Source of the DNA: Selenomonas sp. oral taxon 126
Lineage (GTDB): Bacteria; Bacillota; Negativicutes; Selenomonadales; Selenomonadaceae
Assembly (NCBI RefSeq): GCF_001683335.1
Contig: NZ_CP016201.1
Coordinates: 806,488 to 870,487 of the forward strand
Reading direction: 5' to 3'
DNA: 64,000 nucleotides
Shown: piece after piece, positions 33,917 to 41,506 of the stretch
How positions within the stretch are numbered: position 1 is the stretch's first letter
Layout: each line of letters starts with the position of its first letter
The notes under the pieces: model-generated
Database searches by the model: none
Told to the model about the DNA's origin: nothing
The model's input: the letters and a program-made list of their open reading frames with translations, nothing else
Translations under genes and position numbers: made by a program

Positions 33917-33985
33917 TTATCTTTTCACTGATAGAATCAGTATGGTATATACTATGAGGAATGATAGGAACTCATAGGTATCCAT
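33917..33985 (-). CDS. 22-residue hydrophobic type I toxin, cassette 1
   Basis: ATG 33985 to TAA 33917 encodes M-D-T-Y-E-F-L-S-F-L-I-V, then a hydrophobic run ending S-V-K-R. One membrane helix with a polar M-x-x-Y-E start and a basic end is the pattern of holin-like type I toxins (Hol_Tox/TxpA type), which damage the membrane when made in excess. The Shine-Dalgarno AAAGGGGG is one arm of a CCCCC-GAA-GGGGG hairpin and would be hidden. It is very similar to cassette 2. It is too short for standard gene callers. Confidence 0.78.
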   Translation of the reverse strand: MDTYEFLSFLIVYTILILSVKR

Positions 33986-34049
33986 ATATATTCCCCCTTT
34001 CGGGGGCGAGATTAGCCGCCTACCGTATTTAATAGCAGTGCCTTTTTCT

Positions 34050-34078
34050 ATTATAGCAAACAAATGTATGCAGTGCAA
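34050..34078 (-). promoter_or_regulatory. toxin promoter, cassette 1
   Basis: On the minus strand TTGCAC (34078-34073) and TATAAT (34055-34050) have a 17-bp spacer, 65 bp before the toxin ATG. The promoter is back to back with the antitoxin-2 promoter at 34082. Confidence 0.75.
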
Positions 34079-34081
34079 GCC

Positions 34082-34203
34082 TTGACGAATATGCCATATT
34101 GCAGTAAAATAAACATAGAAAAAGGGCACTGCCGCTCAGCGGTTGCCCCCTTATACACGCGAGATTCCCCGCCTGCAGTTTGGAGCGCAAGGCGGGGCTT
34201 TCT
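34082..34203 (+). ncRNA. type I antitoxin RNA, cassette 2
   Basis: TTGACG (34082-34087) and TAAAAT (34105-34110), 17 bp apart, then CATAGAAAAAGGGCACTG, then CCGCTCAGCGG, and a terminator CCCCGCCT/AGGCGGGG (34167-34197). It is convergent with the second toxin gene. Confidence 0.7.
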
Positions 34204-34206
34204 CAT

Positions 34207-34275
34207 TTATCTTTTAATGGATATAATCAGCACGGTGAACACAACGAGAAACGTCAAGAACTCGTAGGTCTCCAT
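34207..34275 (-). CDS. 22-residue hydrophobic type I toxin, cassette 2
   Basis: ATG 34275 to TAA 34207 encodes M-E-T-Y-E-F-L-T-F-L-V-V, then a hydrophobic run ending S-I-K-R. It differs from cassette 1 by conservative changes (D/E, S/T, I/V, Y/F), which indicates selection on the peptide. The ribosome binding site AAAGGGGGG lies in a CCCCC-GAAA-GGGGG hairpin. The tandem arrangement points to duplication of the whole cassette. Confidence 0.78.
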   Translation of the reverse strand: METYEFLTFLVVFTVLIISIKR

Positions 34276-34331
34276 ACAGATCCCCCCTTTCGGGGGCTGA
34301 GTCACCACTGCGCCTATCAGTGCCTTTTTCT

Positions 34332-34360
34332 ATTATAGCAAACAAATGTATGCAGTGCAA
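34332..34360 (-). promoter_or_regulatory. toxin promoter, cassette 2
   Basis: Minus-strand TTGCAC (34360-34355) and TATAAT (34337-34332), 17-bp spacer, same sequence as in cassette 1. It is divergent from the dCMP deaminase start at 34373. Confidence 0.75.
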
Positions 34361-34372
34361 GCGAGGAACCAT

Positions 34373-34849
34373 ATGATTATCTCTTGGGACGAATACTTCA
34401 TGGGCGTCGCCATCTTCTCCGCCTACCGCAGCAAGGACCCGCACACACAGGTCGGCGCGTGCATCGTCAACGAGGACAAACACATCGTCGGCGTCGGCTA
34501 CAACGGCATGCCGAACGGGTGCGATGACAACGAGTACCCGTGGGGACGGACGGGCGAATTCGCCGAGCAGAAATATCCCTATGTCGTGCACGCCGAGCTG
34601 AACGCCATCCTCAATGCGAGCACGTCGTTGAAAGGCTGTCGTATCTACGTATCACTCTTCCCGTGCAACGAATGCTGCAAGGCAATCATTCAGAGCGGCA
34701 TCCGCGAGGTCATCTACCTCTCAGATAAGTATGCCGCGACCGACGCGACGAAGATCTCCAAGCGCATGCTCGCCTCCGCCGGCGTCACCTGCCGCCGCAT
34801 GGAGACCGACCTCGGCGAAGTGCCTGTGAAGTTCGAGGTTGTGAGTTAA
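34373..34849 (+). CDS. dCMP deaminase family protein (ComEB-like)
   Basis: 158 residues with the zinc cytidine-deaminase signature: V-V-H-A-E-L-N-A-I-L near residue 70 (His ligand and catalytic Glu) and F-P-C-N-E-C-C-K near 98 (two Cys ligands). The N-terminal S-K-D-P-H-T-Q-V-G-A is typical. It makes dUMP from dCMP for thymidylate synthesis. ATG 34373 follows CGAGGA; the frame from 34346 overlaps the toxin promoter and is not used. Confidence 0.88.
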   Translation: MIISWDEYFMGVAIFSAYRSKDPHTQVGACIVNEDKHIVGVGYNGMPNGCDDNEYPWGRTGEFAEQKYPYVVHAELNAILNASTSLKGCRIYVSLFPCNECCKAIIQSGIREVIYLSDKYAATDATKISKRMLASAGVTCRRMETDLGEVPVKFEVVS

Positions 34850-34875
34850 AGCACACGCAATGTAGCTATACGATG

Positions 34876-34933
34876 CTCCAAAGCAAACCCTAGTGGAGCA
34901 AGCGGAGAAAAGCGTTCGACTCGCCCCCTGCGG
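34876..34933 (+). repeat. intergenic repeat R2, copy 2
   Basis: CTCCAAAGCAAACCCTAGTG, then a stretch containing AGCAAGCGGAG and GCGTTCGACTCGCCCCC, about 95% like 11612-11670. Together with the MITE copy at 34981 it fills the space between the deaminase and mnmG. Confidence 0.7.
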
Positions 34934-34980
34934 ATTTCTTTCGTTCAAGCGTAGCGCGTTTAAGAAGTCCGCAGGTATTA

Positions 34981-35142
34981 GGGAATCACGAACTCAATGA
35001 TGCCGTTCAGATTGGTGCAGATTTTTCGTCCTGTCAAGAAGATAAACCGGAGGCATAGCGGTGGCTATGCTGAGGATTTATCGACGCAGAGAGGGCGGAA
35101 AAGATGTGCCAAGATGAATGGCTGAATGAGTCCGTGATTCCC
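34981..35142 (+). mobile_element. MITE-like element, copy F (diverged, full length)
   Basis: 162 bp with perfect-looking termini GGGAATCACG and CGTGATTCCC. The interior follows the family (CAGATTGGTGCAGATTTTTC, CATAGCGGTGGCTATG hairpin, AAGATGTGCCAAGATG) with many differences. It is an older or different subfamily. Confidence 0.75.
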
Positions 35143-35272
35143 TCAGCGAACGAGAACGCGACCGCTTGCGTAACTAAGCGTTTGCGTGGAGTTCGTATAG
35201 CTATGTGATACAGTAAGTGAATAACATAAAGATAACATACCTTATGTGATAAAACCAAAAGGAAATCATTAC

Positions 35273-37153
35273 GTGAACAACACTACAGATTATGATATCA
35301 TCGTGATTGGTGCGGGTCATGCGGGCGTCGAGGCGGCACTTGCGGCGGCGCGCATGGGACAGCGTACGCTCATCGTCACGCTCTCGCTGGACAACATTGC
35401 GATGATGCCGTGCAACCCCTCCGTCGGCGGCCCCGGCAAGAGCCACCTTGTCCGCGAGATCGACGCGCTCGGCGGTGAGATGGGGATTGCGGCGGATCGT
35501 GCGAGCATCCAGCGCCGCCTGCTCAACACGGGCAAGGGTCCCGCCGTTCATTCCCTCCGCATGCAGGCGGACAAATTCCTCTACCAACGTATCATGAAGG
35601 AGACCGTCGAGAACACAGAGAATCTCGATGTGCGCCAGCTGCTCGTCACGCAGCTTCTCACCGAGGAAAACGAAGGACAGACACGCGTCACAGGCATCCT
35701 CTGCGAAACGGGGGAACGCCTCACGGCGCGCGCCGTCATCCTTGCAACGGGCACGTATCTGCGCGGGCGCATCATCCTCGGCGAGACCATCTACGACAGC
35801 GGGCCGAACGGACAGCGCCCCGCAATGGCGCTCTCGGACTCCCTGCGTGCCGCAGGTCTCAGACTCATGCGGTTCAAGACCGGCACGCCCGCGCGCGTTG
35901 ACCGCCGCACCCTCGACCTCGAAAAAACTGCTGTGCAGAAGGGAGACCCCGCCGCACCCGCCTTTTCCTTTCTGACCACAGAGATGCGCGCGGAGCAGAC
36001 CCCCTGCTACCTCACCTACACGAACGAGGCGACCCACGCCGTCATCCGTGCGAACCTCCACCGCGCACCGATGGCGAACGGCGTTATCGAGGGTACGGGG
36101 CCGCGCTACTGCCCCTCCGTCGAGACGAAGATTGCGCGCTTTCCCGACAAGGAGCGTCACCAGCTCTTCCTCGAACCCGAGGGGCTGCATACGAACGAAA
36201 TCTATGTGCAGGGTATGTCCACCAGCCTGCCGACCGATGTACAGGAAGCATTTCTCACAACAATACCGGGACTCGAACACGCGCGCATCATGCGCCCCGG
36301 CTACGCCATCGAGTACGACTGCCTTGATCCCCTGCAGCTCGACGCAACGCTTGCCGTCAAGCACATCGCGGGACTCTACTCCGCAGGACAGGCGAACGGT
36401 ACGAGCGGCTACGAGGAGGCGGCGGCACAGGGGCTGATTGCGGGCATCAACGCCGTATGCGGGATCACAGGCAGAGAGCCGCTCATCCTGCGCCGCAGCG
36501 ACGGCTACATCGGCGTCCTCATCGACGACCTTGTCACCAAGGGCACAGATGAACCCTATCGCATGATGACGAGCCGCGCCGAGTACCGCCTCATCCTCCG
36601 GCAGGACAACGCCGATCTGCGCCTCACGCCCATCGGGCGCGCCATGGGGCTTGTCACAGACGAGCGCTGGGCACGCTTTACGGCAAAGCGGGACGCCATC
36701 GAGCGCGCCGTGCAGCAGCTCAAGGAGACGCAGGTAAACCCCTCCACCGAGACCGAAGCGCGCCTTGCGGCGGCGGACATTGCCCCCCTGCGCGTCCCCA
36801 TGACAATCTTTGCCCTGCTCTCACGCGAGGGGGACTATGCGCAGCTTGCCGCACTCTTTGACCTCCCGCCTCTTGCGGCAGATGTCAAGGAGGAGGTCGA
36901 GATTATGGCACGCTACGACGGGTACATCCGCAAGCAGGAGGAGCAGATCGCGCGCATGGAGCGCCTCGAGAGCCGCCGCATCCCCGACGGGATCGACTAC
37001 AGCGCCATCACGAGCCTGCGCCTCGAGGCGGCAGAGAAACTCACTGCCATCCGCCCGCGCTCCATCGGACAGGCGGCGCGCATCAGCGGCGTCTCCCCCG
37101 CCGACATCTCCGTCCTCCTCGTCCACCTCGAAAAGGAGCGGCGCACGGTGTAA
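35273..37153 (+). CDS. mnmG: tRNA uridine-34 carboxymethylaminomethyl enzyme MnmG (GidA)
   Basis: 626 residues, the usual length. FAD-binding I-V-I-G-A-G-H-A-G-V-E-A at the N-terminus, M-P-C-N-P-S-V-G-G-P-G-K-S near 46, then G-T-Y-L-R-G and the C-terminal helical domain. With MnmE it modifies U34 of tRNAs reading NNA/NNG codons. GTG 35273 with AAAGGA is preferred over GTG 35246. mnmE and rsmG, often neighbours, are absent; tRNA-Gly follows instead. Confidence 0.95.
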   Translation: MNNTTDYDIIVIGAGHAGVEAALAAARMGQRTLIVTLSLDNIAMMPCNPSVGGPGKSHLVREIDALGGEMGIAADRASIQRRLLNTGKGPAVHSLRMQADKFLYQRIMKETVENTENLDVRQLLVTQLLTEENEGQTRVTGILCETGERLTARAVILATGTYLRGRIILGETIYDSGPNGQRPAMALSDSLRAAGLRLMRFKTGTPARVDRRTLDLEKTAVQKGDPAAPAFSFLTTEMRAEQTPCYLTYTNEATHAVIRANLHRAPMANGVIEGTGPRYCPSVETKIARFPDKERHQLFLEPEGLHTNEIYVQGMSTSLPTDVQEAFLTTIPGLEHARIMRPGYAIEYDCLDPLQLDATLAVKHIAGLYSAGQANGTSGYEEAAAQGLIAGINAVCGITGREPLILRRSDGYIGVLIDDLVTKGTDEPYRMMTSRAEYRLILRQDNADLRLTPIGRAMGLVTDERWARFTAKRDAIERAVQQLKETQVNPSTETEARLAAADIAPLRVPMTIFALLSREGDYAQLAALFDLPPLAADVKEEVEIMARYDGYIRKQEEQIARMERLESRRIPDGIDYSAITSLRLEAAEKLTAIRPRSIGQAARISGVSPADISVLLVHLEKERRTV

Positions 37154-37179
37154 TTTCGCAGCATTGCCGTACACATCGT

Positions 37180-37208
37180 TTGACAAACGCCGCCGAATCT
37201 GCTATCAT
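37180..37208 (+). promoter_or_regulatory. promoter of tRNA-Gly
   Basis: TTGACA (37180-37185) and TATCAT (37203-37208) with a 17-bp spacer, 10 bp before the tRNA 5' end. Confidence 0.8.
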
Positions 37209-37218
37209 AGCACTGTTC

Positions 37219-37292
37219 GCGGGCATAGTTCATCGGTAGAATGAAAGCTTCCCAAGCTTTAGAGGTGGGTTCGATTCCCATTGCCCGCTCCA
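37219..37292 (+). tRNA. tRNA-Gly (CCC)
   Basis: The 74-nt cloverleaf has acceptor stem GCGGGCA/TGCCCGC, a D arm with CATCGGTAGAATG, anticodon stem AAAGC/GCTTT with loop TTCCCAA (anticodon CCC), a T arm with GGTTCGATTCC, and encoded CCA. A GC-poor hairpin with TTTTTT follows at 37297-37332 and ends the transcript. The AT-richer ATPase pair begins 134 bp downstream. Confidence 0.93.
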
Positions 37293-37425
37293 TATGAGCA
37301 CTCAGCACTGTCAGGAATGATGGTGCTTTTTTGTTTTTCTAACACTTTTGTTTTTCTATTTATAAACAGTTTTTGTGGTTATAAATAGTGTTTTATGCTA
37401 TAATATCCTCATAGGAGGAGATTTT

Positions 37426-38607
37426 ATGACAGATTCTATCAAGATACTCCGCATACGATATGAGAACATCCCACTCTTTCATGATGATTGCTTTGAGTTT
37501 AGCTTTATGGCAGAGGATCGCGTTTCCGATCCTACGCAGGTATTTCAGCTGCGCAAGAATCTCTATACGCAGAAACTCACTGCTCTGGTCGGTATCAACG
37601 CTTCCGGAAAGACATCAGCGCTAAAGCTTATTTATCTCGCTATGTTGATTCTCTTACGGCGCGCAAGCCTCAACGAGCTTCACTACGGCAAAGAGTTCCT
37701 TCAAGACGGAACGACCATCACTATAGATTTTTGTCATGGTGATAGTTGCTATGAGCTACATTCCGTTATTGGGAAGAGGAAACGTTCTCCCAGTACGGGA
37801 ACTGAACTTTATTTCAAGGAGGAGCTGCTTTTCAAAAAATCACTCGCATCTATAAAATCAAAGAAAGATGTCCTTCTGTTTGACGAAACAAAACTAGTTC
37901 TTCATCGTTCAAAACTAGCAAAGGAGATACTGGATTTTTTAAGTCTTGACGATAGCCTCGTTCGCGGCGTAATAGCAGACTATCAATTACCGGTACTAAG
38001 ATCGCTGATTGCATCTACAAACAACAATTTTCTCTTACAGTCTGGCTCGGCCGCTCCCGAGATTCTGCATGTTTTTGATGGCAATTTGGATGAACTTACC
38101 GTCTCTGAGACAGATGATAACGTCACCTACACCATAAAATTCAAAAATGATCCTCGATTTTTTTATGTTACAAGTGAATTGGGGCTGAACAACCTCATTT
38201 CCTCTGGTACAATTAAAGGCCAAACTATGATTACAGTCATTGAGGATGTTCTCCAAACAGGCGGCTATCTCATTGTTGATGAACTTGAGAATCACATGAA
38301 CAAAGAGCTCGTTCGTATGATTACGGACATCTTCAAAAACGATCGTATCAACAAGTATGGCGCATGCCTCATCTTCTCCACACACTACGCAGAGATTCTC
38401 GATTTCATGGATCGCAAGGATAACATCTACATCACGCGTCGCAATCAGACAGATGCCTCGATCGAGCTGCTGAACTACGCCTCCGAGGTCAAGCGAAACG
38501 ATGTCAAAAAAAGTGATGTAATCCTCTCGAACTATATTGAGGGAACGGCTCCGTCATACGAGAGCATTCAGGCGTTGGAGGACTATCTATGCAGCAGGAT
38601 AGATTAA
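37426..38607 (+). CDS. AAA/ABC-type ATPase, first gene of a candidate defence pair
   Basis: 393 residues. Walker A is G-I-N-A-S-G-K-T-S near residue 59, Walker B is Y-L-I-V-D-E-L-E-N-H-M near 285 and the switch region is C-L-I-F-S-T-H-Y-A-E-I-L, an AAA_15/SMC-like ATPase without an obvious nuclease domain of its own. ATG 37426 follows GGAGGAG; an extended -10 TGCTATAAT lies at 37396-37404. It overlaps the next gene by 19 bases. Base composition is visibly AT-richer than the surroundings and it follows a tRNA, signs of transfer. Such ATPases pair with nucleases in anti-phage systems. Confidence 0.7.
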   Translation: MTDSIKILRIRYENIPLFHDDCFEFSFMAEDRVSDPTQVFQLRKNLYTQKLTALVGINASGKTSALKLIYLAMLILLRRASLNELHYGKEFLQDGTTITIDFCHGDSCYELHSVIGKRKRSPSTGTELYFKEELLFKKSLASIKSKKDVLLFDETKLVLHRSKLAKEILDFLSLDDSLVRGVIADYQLPVLRSLIASTNNNFLLQSGSAAPEILHVFDGNLDELTVSETDDNVTYTIKFKNDPRFFYVTSELGLNNLISSGTIKGQTMITVIEDVLQTGGYLIVDELENHMNKELVRMITDIFKNDRINKYGACLIFSTHYAEILDFMDRKDNIYITRRNQTDASIELLNYASEVKRNDVKKSDVILSNYIEGTAPSYESIQALEDYLCSRID

Positions 38608-39164
38608 CCTTCACGCACTTAAAAGAAGAGTATGTCATTTGTATCTGCGAGGGCGCGGCAGAGCAGGCAATCATCGAATTGCTGCTCGACCATAACAGCC
38701 TCGTATTTGCTCACGATAATCTTGTCGGGAGAGAAATCACCCGCAAGAGGAAAGCCTCTGAGATTCAGTCTTCCTTTCTGAATCGAGCATACCAACGGCG
38801 TGTGAATATCCTTCGGATTCTGGATTCCAAAAAGGATTCCTTCAAACTCCCACCCCTCTATGCAGAACGCTATCCTGTGCATAACATCTACACACGCCCA
38901 GAAATTGAGATGCTGCTGATTATCGCAGAGGGTCAGATCGAAAAGTATCTGCAAAAGGAGAAGAGCCGCTATAAGCCCAGCACCTACTGTGCAGAAATTC
39001 TCTTTCCCGGCGAGCACATCAAAAGCCGCGAATTTATACAAGACTACTTCACGGATATTAACAAACTGCACAACGCCATTCGTCTCTATCATGAACAAGC
39101 AGGAAAGCGAGGCGAAGCGCATCTGTTTCACCTGCTACCCAAGTCATTTATATGGACACCGTAA
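38589..39164 (+). CDS. small TOPRIM/RloB-like protein, second gene of the pair
   Basis: 191 residues. The start reads Y-V-I-C-I-C-E-G-A-A-E-Q-A-I-I, like the glutamate strand of TOPRIM/RloB nucleases. An acidic I-L-D-S-K-K-D-S-F lies near residue 80 and R-P-E-I-E-M-L-L near 100, which could complete a metal site. No membrane segments are seen. The 19-base overlap with the ATPase gene shows coupling. Known analogues are RloA/RloB-type and AbiL-type pairs; assignment to one of these is uncertain. It ends before a strong terminator. Confidence 0.5.
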   Translation: MQQDRLTFTHLKEEYVICICEGAAEQAIIELLLDHNSLVFAHDNLVGREITRKRKASEIQSSFLNRAYQRRVNILRILDSKKDSFKLPPLYAERYPVHNIYTRPEIEMLLIIAEGQIEKYLQKEKSRYKPSTYCAEILFPGEHIKSREFIQDYFTDINKLHNAIRLYHEQAGKRGEAHLFHLLPKSFIWTP

Positions 39165-39181
39165 TCCGTTATTGGGATTCA

Positions 39182-39231
39182 GGGGCTGTTGCACGAAGGC
39201 AAATTTGTCTTCGTGCAACAGCCCCCTTTTT
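39182..39231 (+). terminator. rho-independent terminator (repeat-family hairpin)
   Basis: GGGGCTGTTGCACGAAG pairs with CTTCGTGCAACAGCCCC, followed by TTTTT. The stem sequence is nearly the same as those at 2205 and 7007. Confidence 0.85.
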
Positions 39232-39316
39232 GTATGCTGATGCATTTTGCAATTGACCGCTCGTAAACTCTACACCGATCTGACGGGCTTCAGGTTATCC
39301 GCGACGCCCTTTGCGG

Positions 39317-39691
39317 CTATTTGCCGGTCAATGCCTTGTTCACGATGCCCATGCTTTCCAAACGATTCATTTCCACATCGTTGATCGTGACCGCGCCAAG
39401 TTCAAATGTCGTATCTGAGAGGATGATGAATTGAACGCAACACTCAGCCTCTTTGTTGTTCCAAGTGCAGTCACCCACAAACTCAACAACACGCTTCCCG
39501 TCCGTGGACTCAAATGACTTCCATTTAGTATTGCCAAAGAAGTTATCGAAGGCTTTGCCGATCTTCACGTCCGGCGCCATCTGCAAGGTTCCGTCCTTCA
39601 CAAGCGTGACGTATTTATCGTCTCCGCAGCCCGAGGTCACCAGCAGCGACATCAGAATCAACAAGAGTGCCAGAAATCTTCTCATCTGCAT
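39317..39691 (-). CDS. small hypothetical lipoprotein
   Basis: 124 residues: M-N-M-Q-M-R-R-F, hydrophobic stretch, lipobox L-L-V-T-S-G-C, then a compact domain with V-K-I-G-K-A-F-D-N-F-F-G and C-T-W-N-N-K-E-A-E-C-C. The pattern F-x-N-F-F...W...V-x-F-x-G recurs in small Firmicute lipoproteins of unknown role. ATG 39691 lies eight bases after GGGAG; several upstream ATGs are possible. Confidence 0.6.
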   Translation of the reverse strand: MQMRRFLALLLILMSLLVTSGCGDDKYVTLVKDGTLQMAPDVKIGKAFDNFFGNTKWKSFESTDGKRVVEFVGDCTWNNKEAECCVQFIILSDTTFELGAVTINDVEMNRLESMGIVNKALTGK

Positions 39692-39964
39692 GTTCATCAT
39701 CTCCCTATTTCTCATGTACAAGAGAATCTTCACCATACGCAAAGACAACACTTCCTAAACAATTCCTCCGACAACATCAGCAAACCATCTCCGATAATTG
39801 TGAAAGATTATTGTTTATTAGAATTATATCATAGATATGTTAGTTTTCACAATATCTATCATAGAAAAATTTGACACGCCTTGCAAAAAAATATCCTTCA
39901 AAAAGAATGCTCTTCTTGAAGGATATTTTCATCTATGAGTCAGCAAAAATGTGAGCCCTAATGC

Positions 39965-40597
39965 CTATCCCCTGTACGCCAGCGGATCCTCGCCATACTG
40001 GTTGGGACCGTCATCCCCCTTCTTCACCCAGAGATAAAGACCGACGACGAAGTTCACGAGCGGCACGAGGAGGAGCAGCGAGAACCAGCCGGATTTGCCC
40101 AGATCGTGCCAGCGGCGGATCATCAGCATGACGGACACGACGCACAGGGCGAGGACGACAACGAGCAGCACGAGGGACACGAGATTCAATGCCAGCGAGC
40201 TACTCTCTGCCATCACGCCCATCACATTGGACAAAACTGACGAGGTGATCCCCACCAGGAGTCCGCGCAGGATATACGGCTTGCGGTTGAGACGCCCATG
40301 GTAGGTGAGGAACATCTCACGGATCCCCTCCGATCGGGGCTGCGGCGCGCCCCCGCCCCCATAGGGCGGCTGATACGGCGGAGGAGACTGCGGTGCTCCA
40401 CCATAGCCGGGCGACTGCTGCCCTCCGCCGTAGACGGGTGGCTGCTGCTGTGCGCCATAGGCGCCGCCCTGCTGCGGTGCAGGTGGCGCGGCAGGAGGGG
40501 CAGCGGGCTTTTCCAAGGTGACGGTCTTCGACCCGCAGTTCGGGCAGAACTTCTGTCCTGCATCGAGCTGGCTGCCGCAATTTCCACAGAATGACAT
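39965..40597 (-). CDS. zinc-ribbon DUF805 membrane protein (paralogue 1)
   Basis: 210 residues: a zinc ribbon C-G-N-C...C-P-N-C at the N-terminus, a 60-residue Gly/Pro/Gln/Tyr-rich linker, then a DUF805 domain (L-T-Y-H-G-R-L-N-R-K-P-Y-I-L and R-R-W-H-D-L-G-K-S-G-W-F) with four hydrophobic segments. The function is unknown; DUF805 is a common small membrane domain. It lies just downstream of paralogue 2 on the same strand, each with its own GAGGAAT ribosome site. Confidence 0.82.
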   Translation of the reverse strand: MSFCGNCGSQLDAGQKFCPNCGSKTVTLEKPAAPPAAPPAPQQGGAYGAQQQPPVYGGGQQSPGYGGAPQSPPPYQPPYGGGGAPQPRSEGIREMFLTYHGRLNRKPYILRGLLVGITSSVLSNVMGVMAESSSLALNLVSLVLLVVVLALCVVSVMLMIRRWHDLGKSGWFSLLLLVPLVNFVVGLYLWVKKGDDGPNQYGEDPLAYRG

Positions 40598-40681
40598 GAT
40601 GATTCCTCCTTATAAAATAATCCGATATTCCAACGAAATCATAACATATAAAACTCATTTTGTATAGAGAGAGGAATCCGG

Positions 40682-41365
40682 CTACCTCCTGTACGTGAGC
40701 GGATCCTCGCCGTATGCATTCGGTCCTGCGGTTCCCGGTGCCGCCCACAGATAGATCTCGACGAAGAAGTTTACGACGGGGATCAGCGAGAGCAGTGTGA
40801 ACCAGCCGGATTTGCCCAGGTCGTGCCAGCGGCGGATGGTCAGCATAACGGAGGGAACGCACAGGGCGAGGACAGCGAGATAGAGCGCGAAGGCGACGAG
40901 AAGCGCCACCGACGAGCGACTATCTCCCAACACGTCCGCCACGACGTTCAGGATGAGCATGAGAAACCAGATGCCGACGCTGTACAGGATGTACGGCTTG
41001 CGGTTGAGGCGTCCCTGATAGGTGAGGAGCATCGCGCGGAGCTCCTCGGGCTGCGGCGCGCCCCCGCCCCCATAGGGCGGCTGATACGGATACGGCGGCT
41101 GCGGCCCTCCGCCATAGCCGGGCTGTTGCTGCCCTCCTCCAAAGCCGGGCTGCTGCTGTCCACCAATGCCGGGCGGCGGCGGGAACGAGGCAGGACTCTG
41201 CTGCGGGGCGTTCTGCCCTGCGCCATAGGCGCCGCCCTGCTGCGCGGCAGGTGGGGTGGCAGGAGAGGCAGCGGGCTTTTCCAGGGAGACGATCTTCGTC
41301 CCGCAGCCCGGACAGAAGCGCGCGCCGTCGGCGAGCTGTTTGCCGCAATTTCCACAGAATGACAT
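40682..41365 (-). CDS. zinc-ribbon DUF805 membrane protein (paralogue 2)
   Basis: 227 residues with the same layout as its neighbour: zinc ribbon C-G-N-C...C-P-G-C, a longer Gly/Pro/Gln linker with G-Q-Q-Q-P-G-F/Y-G-G-G repeats, and DUF805 (Y-Q-G-R-L-N-R-K-P-Y-I-L, R-R-W-H-D-L-G-K-S-G-W-F). The near-identical ends with diverged middles indicate tandem duplication. The intergenic sequences before each gene are also alike. Confidence 0.82.
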   Translation of the reverse strand: MSFCGNCGKQLADGARFCPGCGTKIVSLEKPAASPATPPAAQQGGAYGAGQNAPQQSPASFPPPPGIGGQQQPGFGGGQQQPGYGGGPQPPYPYQPPYGGGGAPQPEELRAMLLTYQGRLNRKPYILYSVGIWFLMLILNVVADVLGDSRSSVALLVAFALYLAVLALCVPSVMLTIRRWHDLGKSGWFTLLSLIPVVNFFVEIYLWAAPGTAGPNAYGEDPLTYRR

Positions 41366-41458
41366 GATGATTCCTCCTTATGAAATAATCCTATTCCAGC
41401 AAAAATCATAACATAGAAATCCTATTTTGTATAGAAGTGCCGCTAAAATGACAAAAGA

Positions 41459-41498
41459 GGCTGTTGTACGAGGTCATTGACTCGTACAACAGCCCTTT
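41459..41498 (-). terminator. terminator hairpin (repeat family)
   Basis: GGCTGTTGTACGAG pairs with CTCGTACAACAGCC. On the minus strand it follows the lipoprotein gene ending at 41507, with a short T-run (CCTCTTTTG). Confidence 0.7.
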
Positions 41499-41506
41499 AG
41501 GAAGCA

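Noticed and set aside
37219..39231. Integrative element at tRNA-Gly
   Set aside because: No integrase is present and I could not find a second copy of the tRNA 3' end downstream. Only the base composition and position hint at insertion, so no attachment sites are annotated.
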